From NCBI RefSeq assembly GCF_013912065.1, contig NZ_JACESA010000009.1, forward strand, positions 1 to 64,000: DNA of 64,000 nt. Direction: 5' to 3'. The notes beneath the pieces were generated by a model. The model made no database searches, was not told the DNA's origin, and saw only the letters and a program-made list of their open reading frames with translations. Both the position numbers and the translations under genes were made by a program. The stretch is from Brevundimonas sp. Lineage in GTDB: Bacteria > Pseudomonadota > Alphaproteobacteria > Caulobacterales > Caulobacteraceae. Of this stretch, positions 53,417-63,326 are shown one piece after another (within the stretch, counting starts at the first letter, position 1; the number at the start of each line of letters is the position of its first letter).

Positions 53417-54811
53417 TCAGTTCCCGCTGGTCCAGCCGCCCCCGATGGCCTGGATCAGGGCCACGGCCGTCGTCTGGCGGTCCACCGCACCCTGCAGCAG
53501 GGCGCGGCGGGCGCTGAGGGCCGTGGCCTGGGCCGTGACCACGTCGGTATAGGCGACCGTGCCCGCCCGATACTGGTTCAGGATCATGGCCTCGGTCTGG
53601 TCGGCGGCGCGCGAGGCGGTCTCCAGCTGGACGTACTGGCGGCGCAGGACGTCGCCGGCGGTCAGCTGATCCTCGACGTCCTGGAAGGCCGTCAGCACCG
53701 TCTGGCGATAGGCGGCGACCGAGGCGTCATAGGCGGCGCGGGCCTGGTCCACCGCCGCGCCGCGCGCACCGGCGTCGAACAGGGTCTGGGCCAGGCTGGC
53801 GCCCAGCGACCAGACATTGGCGGAGCTGGCGAACAGGTCGCCCAGGCTGGAGGCGTTCTGGCTGGACGAGCCGGTCAGGGACACGGTGGGGAAGAAGGCC
53901 GCCTGCCGCACCCCGATCTGGGCGTTGGCTGCGGCGACGGCGCGCTCGGCCGAGGCGATGTCGGGTCGGCGCTCCAGCAGGGTCGAAGGCAGGCCGACCG
54001 GCACGTCCGGCACGGTCGGGGTCCAGTCGGCGGCGGCCAGGGTGAAGCTGCTGGCCGGCTCGCCCACCAGGACGGCGATGGCGTTTTCGTAGGTCGTGCG
54101 GGTCCGCTCCAGCCCGATCCGCTCCGACCGCGCATTGGCCAGGGTCGTTTCGGCCTGGAGCACGTCGGTGCGCGGGGCGATGCCGGCTTCGTAGCGGTTG
54201 CGGGTGATCTCCAGCGCGCGTTCGTAACCGGCCAGGGTCTGGTCCAGCAGGGCGGTTTCGGCGTCGGCCTCGCGCAGGTTCAGATAGTTGGCGGCCAGCT
54301 CGCCCTGGATCGACAGATGGGCGCTGGCCAGATCGGCCGCGCCGGCCTGGGCCGAGGCGTCGTTCGCCTCGACCGAGCGGCGGATACGGCCCCAGAAGTC
54401 CGGCTCCCAGGTCGCGCCTATGCCGACCTGATAGGCGTCGCTGTCGGCGGTCGATCCCCCGCCCGAGGTCGCGCCCGATCCGTCCAGGCTGACCGACGGA
54501 AACAGGCCGGCGCGGGTCTCGCGCGTGGCGGCGCGGGCCTGACGATAGGCGGCCTCGGCGGCGGCTATGGTCTGGTTGGCGGTCTCGGCGCGGGCGGCCA
54601 GGGCGTTCAGCGTCTCGTCGCCGAACAGGGTCCACCAGTCGCCACGATCCAGGGCGTCGGATGGCTGGGCCGCGCGCCATCCGTCGGGCGCATCGACCGG
54701 CGCCTTGAAGGCGGTCACGGCCGGGGTGGTCGGGACCCCATAGTCGGGTCCGACGGCGCAGGCTGAAGCCATCAGCAAACTGGTCAGCAGCAGGGGGGCG
54801 AACGGTCTCAT
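53417..54811 (-). CDS. RND efflux outer-membrane lipoprotein (NodT family)
   Basis: This 464-residue TolC-like outer-membrane factor has a lipoprotein signal ending LLMASACAVGPDY (lipidated Cys18). Two outer membrane efflux repeats follow, with family motifs WWTLFGDETLNALAARA, LAANYLNLREADAE, LLERRPDIASAERAVAAANAQIG and FPTVSLTGS. It should form a trimer channel for the RND pumps encoded just upstream, whose stop it overlaps by four bases (54808-54811). Confidence 0.94.
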   Translation of the reverse strand: MRPFAPLLLTSLLMASACAVGPDYGVPTTPAVTAFKAPVDAPDGWRAAQPSDALDRGDWWTLFGDETLNALAARAETANQTIAAAEAAYRQARAATRETRAGLFPSVSLDGSGATSGGGSTADSDAYQVGIGATWEPDFWGRIRRSVEANDASAQAGAADLASAHLSIQGELAANYLNLREADAETALLDQTLAGYERALEITRNRYEAGIAPRTDVLQAETTLANARSERIGLERTRTTYENAIAVLVGEPASSFTLAAADWTPTVPDVPVGLPSTLLERRPDIASAERAVAAANAQIGVRQAAFFPTVSLTGSSSQNASSLGDLFASSANVWSLGASLAQTLFDAGARGAAVDQARAAYDASVAAYRQTVLTAFQDVEDQLTAGDVLRRQYVQLETASRAADQTEAMILNQYRAGTVAYTDVVTAQATALSARRALLQGAVDRQTTAVALIQAIGGGWTSGN

Positions 54812-57800
54812 GCGGGGGAAGACTCCGTTTCGATGCCGCGGGCCAGGGCGCGCTCGTCGCCCGTCTTCTTGCGCAGCTTGTCGAGATAGACATAGACCAC
54901 CGGGGTGGTGATCAGGGTCATGATCTGGCTGGCGATCAGCCCGCCGATGATGGTGATTCCCAACGGCTGGCGCAGTTCGGCGCCCTCGCCGAACCCGATG
55001 GCCAGGGGCAGGACCCCCAGGCCGGCGGCCAGGGTGGTCATCAGTATGGGCCGGAACCGCAGCAGCGAGGCCTCGCGCACCGCCTCGACCGCCGTCAGCC
55101 CGCGCGAGCGCTGGGCGTCCAGGGCGAAGTCGATGATCAGGATGGCGTTCTTCTTGACGATGCCCAGCAGCAGGAAGACCCCGATCAGGGCGATGATGGT
55201 GAACTCCATCCCGAACAGCATCAGGGCCAGCACCGCCCCCACCCCCGCCGCCGGCAGGGTCGACAGGACGGTGATCGGGTGGATGGTGCTCTCGTACAGG
55301 ATGCCCAGCACCAGATAGATGGCCACCAGGGCCGCCAGGATCAGCAACGGCTGCTCCTGGTTCTGTTGCTGGGCCTGGGCCGCCTGGCCGGCGAAACTGC
55401 CGCGCACGCTGATCGGCATGCCGATCTGTTCCCCCGCCTCGGTCACCGCCGCCTGGCCCTGGGACAGGGAGACCCCGTCGGCCAGATTGAACGACACCGT
55501 CGTCGCCAACTCGCCGTTCTGGTGGTTGACCGAGGTCGCGGTCGGCGCCTGGCGCACGTCGGCGACCACCGACAGGGGGGTCATCGGCGTGGCCGTGGTC
55601 GCCAGGGCCGATCCTGTCGAAGGATCGTTCAGGGCCGGATTGGTGACGCTGGTCTGGGTCGTGTCGGTCGATGACGAGGTGGGCACCTGGACGTCGGCCA
55701 GGGCCTCCGGCCCCTGGGCGAACTGGGGCATCCATTCCATGATGACCGAATACTGGTTGATGTCCTCGTAGATGGTCGCCACCTGGCGCTGGCCGAAGGC
55801 GTTGTAGAGGCTGTTATCGATGGCGCGGGGCGTCACGCCCAGGCGGGCGGCCACGTCGCGGTCGATGGTCAGATAGGTCTCGACCCCGTTCTGGGCCAGG
55901 TCGCTGTCGACGTCGATCAGCTCGGGCCGGGTCTTCATCTCGGTCTCCAGCTTCTGGGCCCATTCGCGCAGATCGTCGCTGGAATCGCTGATCAGCGTGT
56001 ACTGATAGGTCGAGTTCGAGGATCGTCCGCCCATGCGCAGATCCTGGACGGGGTTGAGGAAGATGCTGATCCCCTCGACCTTCTCCAGTTGCGGCCGCAG
56101 CCGGGCGATGACGGCGGCGCTCTTCTCGCCTCTGCGCTCGGCCAGCGGCTTCAGATTGACGAACATGAAGGCGCCGCCCGACCGCGCGCCGCCGGTGAAG
56201 CCGACGACCGTATCGACCGACGGATCGGCGTCGATGATGGCGACCACCTTCCTCAGCTTGGCGGACATGGACTGGAAGGACACGCTCTCATCCGCCCGCA
56301 CGCCGGCCATCAGCTGACCATTGTCCTGCTGGGGGAAATAGCCCTTGGGCACGACGACATAGAGGTAGGCGGTCAGGCCGATCACCGCCGCCAGCGACAG
56401 CATGACGATCGGCTTGGACTGCAGCGCCCAGTCCAGGCACCAGGAATAGCCGTTCTGGATTTTCGTGAAGCCGGCTTCCAGCAACCGCCCGACCGGCCCC
56501 TCGCGGCGGCCTTCCTCGCGCGGCTTCAGCAGATAGGCGCACATCATCGGCGTCAGGGTCAGGGAGATGACCAGCGAGATCATCACCGCCGCCGACAGGG
56601 TCACGGCGAACTCGCGGAACAGCCGCCCGCTCTGGCCGCCCATGAACAGCAGGGGAATGAAGACCGCCACCAGCGAGACGCTGATCGACAGGACGGTGAA
56701 CCCGACCTCGCGCGCGCCCAGCAGGGCGGCCTTGAACCGCTCCATCCCCGCCTCGATGTGGCGCTGGGTGTTCTCCAGCACGACGATGGCGTCATCGACG
56801 ACGAAGCCGGTCGCCACGGTGATGGCCATCAGGCTGAGGTTGTTCAGCGAGAAGCCCATCAGATACATGACGCCGAACGTCCCCAGCAGGGACACCACCG
56901 TCGCCACCGTCGGGATGAAGGTCGCCCGCGCACTGCGCAGGAAGACCGAGACCACCAGCACCACCAGGATCAGCGACACCACTAGCGTGATCTCGATCTC
57001 GTGCAGCGAGGCGCGGATGGATTTGGTGCGATCCGACGCGACCTGGATGCTGATGTCGCCGGGCAGCTGGGCCTGGATTTCGGGCACCGCGGCGCGGACG
57101 GCGTCCACCGTGTTGATGATGTTGGCGCCCGGCTCGGTCGTGATCAGGACGATGATGGCCGGCTTGCCGTTGAACAAGCCCAGGGTGCGGGTGTCGGACA
57201 CGCTGTCGGTGACCTCGGCGACGTCGGACAGGCGGACGCCGGCGTTGTCGCGCCAGGCCACGATGAGGCTGGCGTAGTCGGCGGCCGTCTTGCCCGCCGC
57301 GTCGGTATAGATCTGGAACCGCCGCCCCTCGCCTTCCACCGTTCCCTTGGGCCGGTCGGCGTTTGCGGCCTCGATCGAGGCGCGCACGTCTTCCAGGCTG
57401 ATGCCGTAGTTGTTCAGCTGGAACGGATTGACCCGCACCCGCACCGCCGGCAGCGAGCCGCCGCCGATCTCGACCTCGCCCACCCCGTCCACCTGGGCCA
57501 CGCGCTGGGTGACGACGTTTGAGACGGCGTCGTAGATCTCGCCCGGCGTCTTGGTGTCCGAGGTCAGGGCCATGATGATGACCGGGGCGCTGGACGGATT
57601 GACCTTGGAATAGGTCGGATTGCTGCGCAGCGTCGCCGGCAGGTCGGCGCGGGCGGCGTTGATGGCGGCCTGGACCTCGCGCGCGGCGCCGTCGATGTCG
57701 CGGTTCAGGTTGAACTGCAGATTGATCCGGGTGGAGCCAGTCGAACTTTGCGACGTCATCTCGTTGACGTCCGAGATCACCCCCAGCCGGCGTTCCAGCG

Positions 57801-57996
57801 GCGTGGCGACGCTGGAGGCCATGGTCTCGGGACTGGCGCCCGACAGGCTGGCCTGGACCGATATGGTCGGGAAATCGACCTGCGGCAGGGGCGAGATCGG
57901 CAGGACGAAGAAGGCGCCGATCCCGGCCAGAGCGATGCCCAGGCTGAGCAGAACCGTCGCGATCGGCCGGCGGATGAAGGGTTCCGACAGGTTCAA
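54808..57996 (-). CDS. RND efflux permease (MdtC-like)
   Basis: This 1062-residue proton-driven inner-membrane pump has twelve transmembrane helices and two large periplasmic loops. The N-terminus FIRRPIATVLLSLGIALAGIGAF and the helix 4 motif GFVVDDAIVVLENTQRH with the paired aspartates of the proton relay are conserved, as are the helix 10-12 motifs (GIVKKNAILIIDFALDAQRSRG). It overlaps the second permease gene (ATGA at 57993-57996). Paired permeases with one adaptor resemble MdtBC, which forms a heterotrimer for bile salt, novobiocin and metal-related export. The substrate here is unknown. Confidence 0.94.
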   Translation of the reverse strand: MNLSEPFIRRPIATVLLSLGIALAGIGAFFVLPISPLPQVDFPTISVQASLSGASPETMASSVATPLERRLGVISDVNEMTSQSSTGSTRINLQFNLNRDIDGAAREVQAAINAARADLPATLRSNPTYSKVNPSSAPVIIMALTSDTKTPGEIYDAVSNVVTQRVAQVDGVGEVEIGGGSLPAVRVRVNPFQLNNYGISLEDVRASIEAANADRPKGTVEGEGRRFQIYTDAAGKTAADYASLIVAWRDNAGVRLSDVAEVTDSVSDTRTLGLFNGKPAIIVLITTEPGANIINTVDAVRAAVPEIQAQLPGDISIQVASDRTKSIRASLHEIEITLVVSLILVVLVVSVFLRSARATFIPTVATVVSLLGTFGVMYLMGFSLNNLSLMAITVATGFVVDDAIVVLENTQRHIEAGMERFKAALLGAREVGFTVLSISVSLVAVFIPLLFMGGQSGRLFREFAVTLSAAVMISLVISLTLTPMMCAYLLKPREEGRREGPVGRLLEAGFTKIQNGYSWCLDWALQSKPIVMLSLAAVIGLTAYLYVVVPKGYFPQQDNGQLMAGVRADESVSFQSMSAKLRKVVAIIDADPSVDTVVGFTGGARSGGAFMFVNLKPLAERRGEKSAAVIARLRPQLEKVEGISIFLNPVQDLRMGGRSSNSTYQYTLISDSSDDLREWAQKLETEMKTRPELIDVDSDLAQNGVETYLTIDRDVAARLGVTPRAIDNSLYNAFGQRQVATIYEDINQYSVIMEWMPQFAQGPEALADVQVPTSSSTDTTQTSVTNPALNDPSTGSALATTATPMTPLSVVADVRQAPTATSVNHQNGELATTVSFNLADGVSLSQGQAAVTEAGEQIGMPISVRGSFAGQAAQAQQQNQEQPLLILAALVAIYLVLGILYESTIHPITVLSTLPAAGVGAVLALMLFGMEFTIIALIGVFLLLGIVKKNAILIIDFALDAQRSRGLTAVEAVREASLLRFRPILMTTLAAGLGVLPLAIGFGEGAELRQPLGITIIGGLIASQIMTLITTPVVYVYLDKLRKKTGDERALARGIETESSPA

Positions 57997-60900
57997 CGGA
58001 CCGGCTCCGGCTCGATGTCCGCCGCCGGACCGTCCGCCTCATTCGCGCCCGCCGCGCCGGTCCTGCGCCTGGCGGGGGCCAGCCGGTCGAAGGCCAGATA
58101 GATGACCGGGGTGGTGAAGACCGTCAGCAACTGGCTGACCAGCAGGCCGCCGAAGATGGCGATGCCCAGCGGTCGGCGCAGTTCCGCGCCCTCGCCCATG
58201 CCCAGCATCAGGGGCACGGCCGACAGCAGGGCCGCCATGGTCGTCATCAGGATCGGCCGGAACCGCAGCACCGCCGCCTGGAAGATGGCGTCGTGCGCCG
58301 ACTTGCCCTCGCTGCGTTCGGCGTCGATGGCGAAGTCGATCATCATGATCGCGTTCTTCTTCACGATCCCGATCAGCAGGATCAGGCCGATGATGCCGAT
58401 TACGCCCAGGTCGTTGCCGGTGATCAACAGGGCGAACAGGGCGCCGACGCCCGCCGACGGCAGGGTCGACAGAATGGTCAGCGGGTGGACATAGCTTTCG
58501 TACAGCACCCCCAGGACGATGTAGACGCAGACCACCGCCGCCAGGATCAGCCACATCTGATTGGACAGCGAGCCCTCGAAAGATCCGGCCGCCCCCTGGA
58601 AGGAGGTCGTCACGCTGGCGGGAACCTCCGCAGTCTTCAGGGCGGCGCGGACCTGGCTGACGGCGGCGCCCAGCGACACGCCCGGCGCGGCGTCGAAACC
58701 GATGGTCGCGGCCGGGAACTGGGCCACCCGCGTGACCTGGGTCGGGGCGTCCTTCTCGGTGATCGAGGCGAAGGCGCTCAGCGGCGTCGCCCCGCCCGAG
58801 GCCTGGAGGTTCAGTTGCCCGAGGGATTGGGGCGTGGTCAGCATGCCGGGCGCCGCCTCCAGGATGACGCGGTACTGGTTGGTCTCGGTGAAGATGGTCG
58901 AGACGATCCGCTGGCCGAAGGCGCTGTAGAGGGCCTCGTCCACCTGGGACGCCGTGATCGACAGGCGGGCGGCGGTGTCGCGATCGATCGAGATCTGGGC
59001 CGCGGGGGTCGTCGCCTCGGAGGCGCTGTAGATGTTCCTCAGCTTGGGCTGTTCGGCCATGGCCTTAGCGATCTTGTCGGCCCAGTCGTTAACCGTCGGG
59101 GTGTCGGCGCCCTCGACCGACAGCCGGTACTGGGTCGCGCCCGTCTCGGTGTCGATCGTCAGGTCCTGGGTCGGCTGGACAAACAGACGCAGGCCCGCGA
59201 TCGCGCCGACCTCGGTCTTCAGCCGTTCCATGACCTTCTGCTGCGAGCCGTGATCCGACTTCAGATTGATGGTCATCTGGCCGACGTTCAGAGCCGAGGT
59301 GCTCGACCCGTCGACCCCGACGGTGGAGCTGAGGGAGTCGACGGCGGGATCGGCCAGTATGACCTTGGCCGCCTGCTGCTGCAGTTCGCTCATCCGGTCG
59401 AAGGAGACCGAACTGGTCGCCTCGACGCGCGCCAGCAGCTGGCCGGTGTCCTGGGTCGGGAACAGCCCCTTGGGGATGACGACGTACAACAGCCCGGTCA
59501 GGATCATGGTGCCAACGGCGACCAGAAGCGTCGCCTTCTGACGCGCCAGCACCCAGACCAGGGCCTTCTCGTACCAGGCCTCGACCTTTTCGAAAGCCCG
59601 CTGCGCATATCTGCCGACGCCCTTCACCTCGGCTTCGGGATGGGACTTCAGCCAGCGTGCCGACAGCATGGGCGTCAGGGTCAGGGAGACCACGGCCGAG
59701 ATCAGGATGGTGATGGCCAGGGTGACGGCGAACTCGCGGAACAGCCGCCCGACCACGTCGCCCATGAACAGCAGCGGGATCAGCACGGCGACCAGCGAGA
59801 TGGTCAGGGAGATGATGGTGAAGCCGATCTCGCGCGCGCCCTTCAGCGCCGCCTGCAGCGGCTTTTCGCCCTTCTCGAGATGGCGCGAGATGTTCTCGAT
59901 CATGACGATGGCGTCGTCGACGACGAAGCCGGTCGCGATGGTCAGGGCCATCAGGCTGAGATTGTTCAGGCTGTAGCCGAGCAGATACATGGCCCCGCAC
60001 GCCCCGATCAGCGAGATCGGCACCGCCAGGCTGGCGATAAGGGTGGCCCGCAGGCTGTGGACGAACAGGAAGATCACCAGAACCACGCCGACGATGGCCA
60101 GCAGAAGCTCGATCTCGACGTGATGGACCGACGAGCGGATGCCGGTCGTACGGTCGGTCAGGACCGTCATCTCCAGCGAGGCCGGCAGTTGCGCCTGAAG
60201 TTCGGGCAGGCGGGCCTTGATGGCGTCGACGGTGGAGATGACATTGGCGCCGGGTTGGCGCTGGACGCTCAACAGGATGGCGGGCTTTTCGTTGGCCCAG
60301 GCGGCGAGGCGGGAGTTCTCGGCGCCGTTCACGACCGTGGCGACGTCCTTCAGCCGCACCGGCGCGCCGTCGCGATAGTCGACGATCAGGTTCTGATAGT
60401 CCTCGACCGTCAGCAGCTGGTCGTTGGCGTTGATGGTGTAGGACTGCGTCGGCCCGTCGAAACTGCCCTTGGCGCTGTTGGCGTTGGAGGCCGCGATGGC
60501 GGTTCGCATGTCCTCCAGGGTGACGCCGTAGGAGGCCAGGCGCTGGACGTCGGCCTGGATGCGGATGGCGGGCTTCTGCCCCCCGCTGAGCGACACCAGG
60601 CCCACGCCGGACGTCTGGCTGATCTTCTGGGCCAGCCGCGTATTGACCAGGTTCTGCACCTCGGTCAGCGGCAGGCTGTCGGAGGTGACGGCGATGGTCA
60701 GGACCGGCGCATCGGCCGGGTTGATCTTGGCATAGACGGGCGGCGACGGCAGGTCGGCCGGCAGCAGGGCGTCGGCCGCATTGATCGCCGCCTGGACCTC
60801 CTGCTCGGCTACGTCCAGCGTTTCGGACAGGCCGAACTGCAGGGTGATGACCGAGGCGCCGGCCGAGCTGATCGAGCTCATCCGCTCCAGCCCGGCCATT

Positions 60901-61118
60901 TCGCCGAGTTGCTGTTCCAGCGGCGCGGTGACGGTCTGGCTCATCACCTCCGGGCTGGCGCCCGGGTACAGGGTCTGGACCTGAATGGTCGGGTAGTCGA
61001 CCTCGGGCAGGGCCGAGAGCGGCAGCAGGCGGAAGCCGACCAGGCCCGCCAGCACGATGGCCAGCATGAACAGCGAGGTGGCGACCGGCCGCTGGATGAA
61101 CGGGCGGGAGGGATTCAT
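57993..61118 (-). CDS. RND efflux permease (MdtB-like)
   Basis: This 1041-residue pump is paralogous to the next gene. The N-terminus is FIQRPVATSLFMLAIVLAGLVGF, the helix 4 aspartate pair sits in GFVVDDAIVMIENISRHLEKG, and helix 10-11 reads GIVKKNAIMMIDFAIDAERSEG. The C-terminal tail is Pro/Ala/Arg-rich. It starts 4 bp after the adaptor gene. Two distinct permeases in tandem argue for a hetero-oligomeric MdtABC-type pump rather than AcrB-type homotrimers. Confidence 0.94.
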   Translation of the reverse strand: MNPSRPFIQRPVATSLFMLAIVLAGLVGFRLLPLSALPEVDYPTIQVQTLYPGASPEVMSQTVTAPLEQQLGEMAGLERMSSISSAGASVITLQFGLSETLDVAEQEVQAAINAADALLPADLPSPPVYAKINPADAPVLTIAVTSDSLPLTEVQNLVNTRLAQKISQTSGVGLVSLSGGQKPAIRIQADVQRLASYGVTLEDMRTAIAASNANSAKGSFDGPTQSYTINANDQLLTVEDYQNLIVDYRDGAPVRLKDVATVVNGAENSRLAAWANEKPAILLSVQRQPGANVISTVDAIKARLPELQAQLPASLEMTVLTDRTTGIRSSVHHVEIELLLAIVGVVLVIFLFVHSLRATLIASLAVPISLIGACGAMYLLGYSLNNLSLMALTIATGFVVDDAIVMIENISRHLEKGEKPLQAALKGAREIGFTIISLTISLVAVLIPLLFMGDVVGRLFREFAVTLAITILISAVVSLTLTPMLSARWLKSHPEAEVKGVGRYAQRAFEKVEAWYEKALVWVLARQKATLLVAVGTMILTGLLYVVIPKGLFPTQDTGQLLARVEATSSVSFDRMSELQQQAAKVILADPAVDSLSSTVGVDGSSTSALNVGQMTINLKSDHGSQQKVMERLKTEVGAIAGLRLFVQPTQDLTIDTETGATQYRLSVEGADTPTVNDWADKIAKAMAEQPKLRNIYSASEATTPAAQISIDRDTAARLSITASQVDEALYSAFGQRIVSTIFTETNQYRVILEAAPGMLTTPQSLGQLNLQASGGATPLSAFASITEKDAPTQVTRVAQFPAATIGFDAAPGVSLGAAVSQVRAALKTAEVPASVTTSFQGAAGSFEGSLSNQMWLILAAVVCVYIVLGVLYESYVHPLTILSTLPSAGVGALFALLITGNDLGVIGIIGLILLIGIVKKNAIMMIDFAIDAERSEGKSAHDAIFQAAVLRFRPILMTTMAALLSAVPLMLGMGEGAELRRPLGIAIFGGLLVSQLLTVFTTPVIYLAFDRLAPARRRTGAAGANEADGPAADIEPEPVR

Positions 61119-61122
61119 CCGA

Positions 61123-62424
61123 TCAGCGTCCCTGGCCCTGACCCTGGCCCTGACCCTGGGCTTGACCCTGGGCTTGACCCTGGGCTTGACCCTGGGCCTG
61201 GGCCTGAGGCCGCGCCTGACCGGCCACGCTGACCTTGCCGCCTTCGGTCAGGCGATCGCCGCCCTCGGTGATGACTTTCTCGCCCGCCTTCAGGCCCGAG
61301 GCGATCACGACGGTCGTGGTGGTGGAGACCCCGGTCACGACCTTCCGCTGCGACACCGTATTGTCGGCGCCCACGACCCAGACAAAGGAGGACGTCTCGT
61401 TCTGGCGCACCGCCGTGGACGGTACGGTGACCGCATCCTGCAAGGTGTCCAGGGTCATGCGGATATTGACGAACTGGCTGGGGAACAGGGCGCCGGAGAC
61501 ATTGGGAAACCGCGCCTTGCCGCGCACCGTCCCGGTCGTCGTGCTGACCAGATTGTCCAGGGTGGAGAAGACGCCGGCGTCCAGCGTCTGCTCGCGTGTC
61601 GTGTCCAGCGCCAGGACCGGCAGGCGGGCGCCGGAATAGGCGCGCTGCTGGATGGCGCCGATCTGGGCTTGGGGCACGCTGAACTCGACGTCGATGGGGG
61701 TCAGGGTGGTGATGACGGCCAGACCCGAGTCGTCGCCTGCCCCGATATAGTTGCCGGCGTCCACGACGCGCAGGCCGATACGCCCGCTGGAGGGCGCGAC
61801 GATGCGGGCGAAACCGAGGTCGAGCTGCGCCGTTTCGACGGCCCCGCGATTGGCGGTGACGGCCCCTTCCAGCTGTTGGACCAGGGCGCGTTGGGTGTCG
61901 ACCTCCTGGGTGGCGATCGAATCCTGCTGCAGCAGGGTTTCGTAGCGGGCCAGGGTGACGCGCGCCGCCGTCAACTGGGCCTGGTCCTGCTGAAGCTGCC
62001 CCTGGGCCTGGGTCAGGGCGGCCTGGAAGGGTCGCGGATCGATCTGGGCCAGCACCTGACCCTTGCGGACCATCTGCCCCTCGGTGAAATAGATGTCGGC
62101 GATGACGCCCGAGACCTGGGGTCGCACCGTGACCGTCCCCGCCGGAACGACCGTGCCGATCGCGTCCAGGATCACGGGGACGTCCGCGGTCGCCGCCGTG
62201 GCCACGCCGACCGTACTGGCCGCCGTACGTGGCCCGCCTGGACCGCCAGGGCCGCCAGGGCCGCCGCCGCCTTCCGCTCCCGGCGTGCTCTCCGTGCCGA
62301 GCGAACGCGCCACGACCAGGGCGAGGGCCGCCACGACCAGGGCGGCGACGATCCCGCCGATGATCTTCTGGCGGCGGGAAAGCTGACGCATCCGCGTGTG
62401 CGTCGGGCGGGGCTCTGGAGTCAT
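61123..62424 (-). CDS. RND efflux periplasmic adaptor (MdtA-like)
   Basis: This membrane-fusion protein of 433 residues uses ATG 62424 (an in-frame start at 62481 is possible). An anchor helix (KIIGGIVAALVVAALALVVA) is followed by a Gly/Pro linker and the lipoyl halves (VRPQVSGVIADIYFTEGQMVRKGQVLAQIDPRPF and ARIVAPSSGRIGLRVVDAGNY). The alpha-hairpin and beta-barrel domains come next, with TVPSTAVRQNETSSFVWVV. The last 30 residues are (Ala/Gly)-Gln repeats encoded by 61123-61206. It heads the RND operon and is divergent from the response regulator. Confidence 0.93.
   Translation of the reverse strand: MTPEPRPTHTRMRQLSRRQKIIGGIVAALVVAALALVVARSLGTESTPGAEGGGGPGGPGGPGGPRTAASTVGVATAATADVPVILDAIGTVVPAGTVTVRPQVSGVIADIYFTEGQMVRKGQVLAQIDPRPFQAALTQAQGQLQQDQAQLTAARVTLARYETLLQQDSIATQEVDTQRALVQQLEGAVTANRGAVETAQLDLGFARIVAPSSGRIGLRVVDAGNYIGAGDDSGLAVITTLTPIDVEFSVPQAQIGAIQQRAYSGARLPVLALDTTREQTLDAGVFSTLDNLVSTTTGTVRGKARFPNVSGALFPSQFVNIRMTLDTLQDAVTVPSTAVRQNETSSFVWVVGADNTVSQRKVVTGVSTTTTVVIASGLKAGEKVITEGGDRLTEGGKVSVAGQARPQAQAQGQAQGQAQGQAQGQGQGQGQGR
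61127..61206. repeat. Minisatellite encoding a Gln-Gly/Ala tail
   Basis: Tandem 12-bp units (CCCTGGGCTTGA and CCCTGGCCCTGA, with a 6-bp half-repeat) run through the 3' end of the adaptor gene and code for repeated AQGQ/GQGQ. At least six units are visible. Unit number may vary by slippage and would change tail length without breaking the frame. Confidence 0.85.
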
Positions 62425-62612
62425 GATCGGGGGCTCTGGGTCTGTATCGATCCGTCGAAGGAAGCTCTGCCTAGCGGCCATTTCAGGTTCCGCCTTGTCT
62501 CAGTGTGTCGAGCGGCGGAAAACATGTGTCGCAACGTGTCAGACAGCGACCAGAGAAGAAGCGAAACCGAATGAGGCGAGCCCCTCCCCGCCCGGCGGCG
62601 CATATTGGGCCG

Positions 62613-63326
62613 ATGGAGACACCGTCCCGCATCCTGCTGGTCGACGACGACCGCGACATCCGCACCCTGCTGGGCGAACAGCTGACGGCCGCCGGGTTTC
62701 AGGTGGAGACCGCCGGCGACGGCGCGCGCATGCGCGAGGTCATGGCCGCCTGGACGCCGGACCTGGTGCTGCTGGACCTGAACCTGCCGCGCGAGGACGG
62801 GCTGAAGCTTTGCCGGGACATCCGGGCGACGTCGACGACTCCGATCATCATGCTGACCGCGCGCGGCGAGCCGGTCGACCGCATCCTGGGTCTGGAGATG
62901 GGCGCCGATGACTATCTGACCAAGCCGTTCGAGCCGCGCGAACTGATCGCACGCATCCGCAACGTCCTGCGTCGCACCCAGGCCCTGCCCGCCAATCTGG
63001 CGCCCCTGGAGGCGCGGCGCGCCCTGATCAACGACTGGACCCTGGATATCGAGCAGCGCCTGCTGAACGATCCCGGCGGCCGGGTCGTCATGCTGTCCGG
63101 CGCCGAATTCCGCCTGCTGCGGGTGCTGATCGACTACGCCAACCGGGTGCTCAGCCGCGAACAGCTGATCAATCTCGGCGCTGTGCGCCAGGAAGACGCC
63201 CTGGATCGCGCCGTGGACATCCAGGTCAGCCGGCTGCGTCAGAAGTTCGGCGACGATGGCGCCGTCCTGATCCGCACCATCCGCAACGAGGGCTATGTCC
63301 TGGCCGCGACGGTGACCCTGGCATGA
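62613..63326 (+). CDS. OmpR/PhoB-family response regulator
   Basis: This 237-residue two-component regulator has receiver acidic residues D11-D13, the phospho-acceptor Asp55 in LVLLDLNLP and the lysine in DYLTKPFEP. The winged-helix DNA-binding domain occupies about 135-235 (LSGAEFRLLRVLIDYANRVLSREQLI, QVSRLRQKFGDDGAVLIRTIRNEGYVL). It is divergent from the RND operon and upstream of a kinase, so it probably controls the pump, as BaeR controls mdtABC. ATG 62613 begins METPSRILLVDDD; earlier in-frame codons look non-coding. Confidence 0.93.
   Translation: METPSRILLVDDDRDIRTLLGEQLTAAGFQVETAGDGARMREVMAAWTPDLVLLDLNLPREDGLKLCRDIRATSTTPIIMLTARGEPVDRILGLEMGADDYLTKPFEPRELIARIRNVLRRTQALPANLAPLEARRALINDWTLDIEQRLLNDPGGRVVMLSGAEFRLLRVLIDYANRVLSREQLINLGAVRQEDALDRAVDIQVSRLRQKFGDDGAVLIRTIRNEGYVLAATVTLA

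Noticed and set aside
58293-61232. A 979-codon open frame on the plus strand
   Set aside because: It mirrors the RND permease and adaptor genes on the minus strand; its composition (Gln/Asp/Gly/Arg/His) is typical of a shadow frame.
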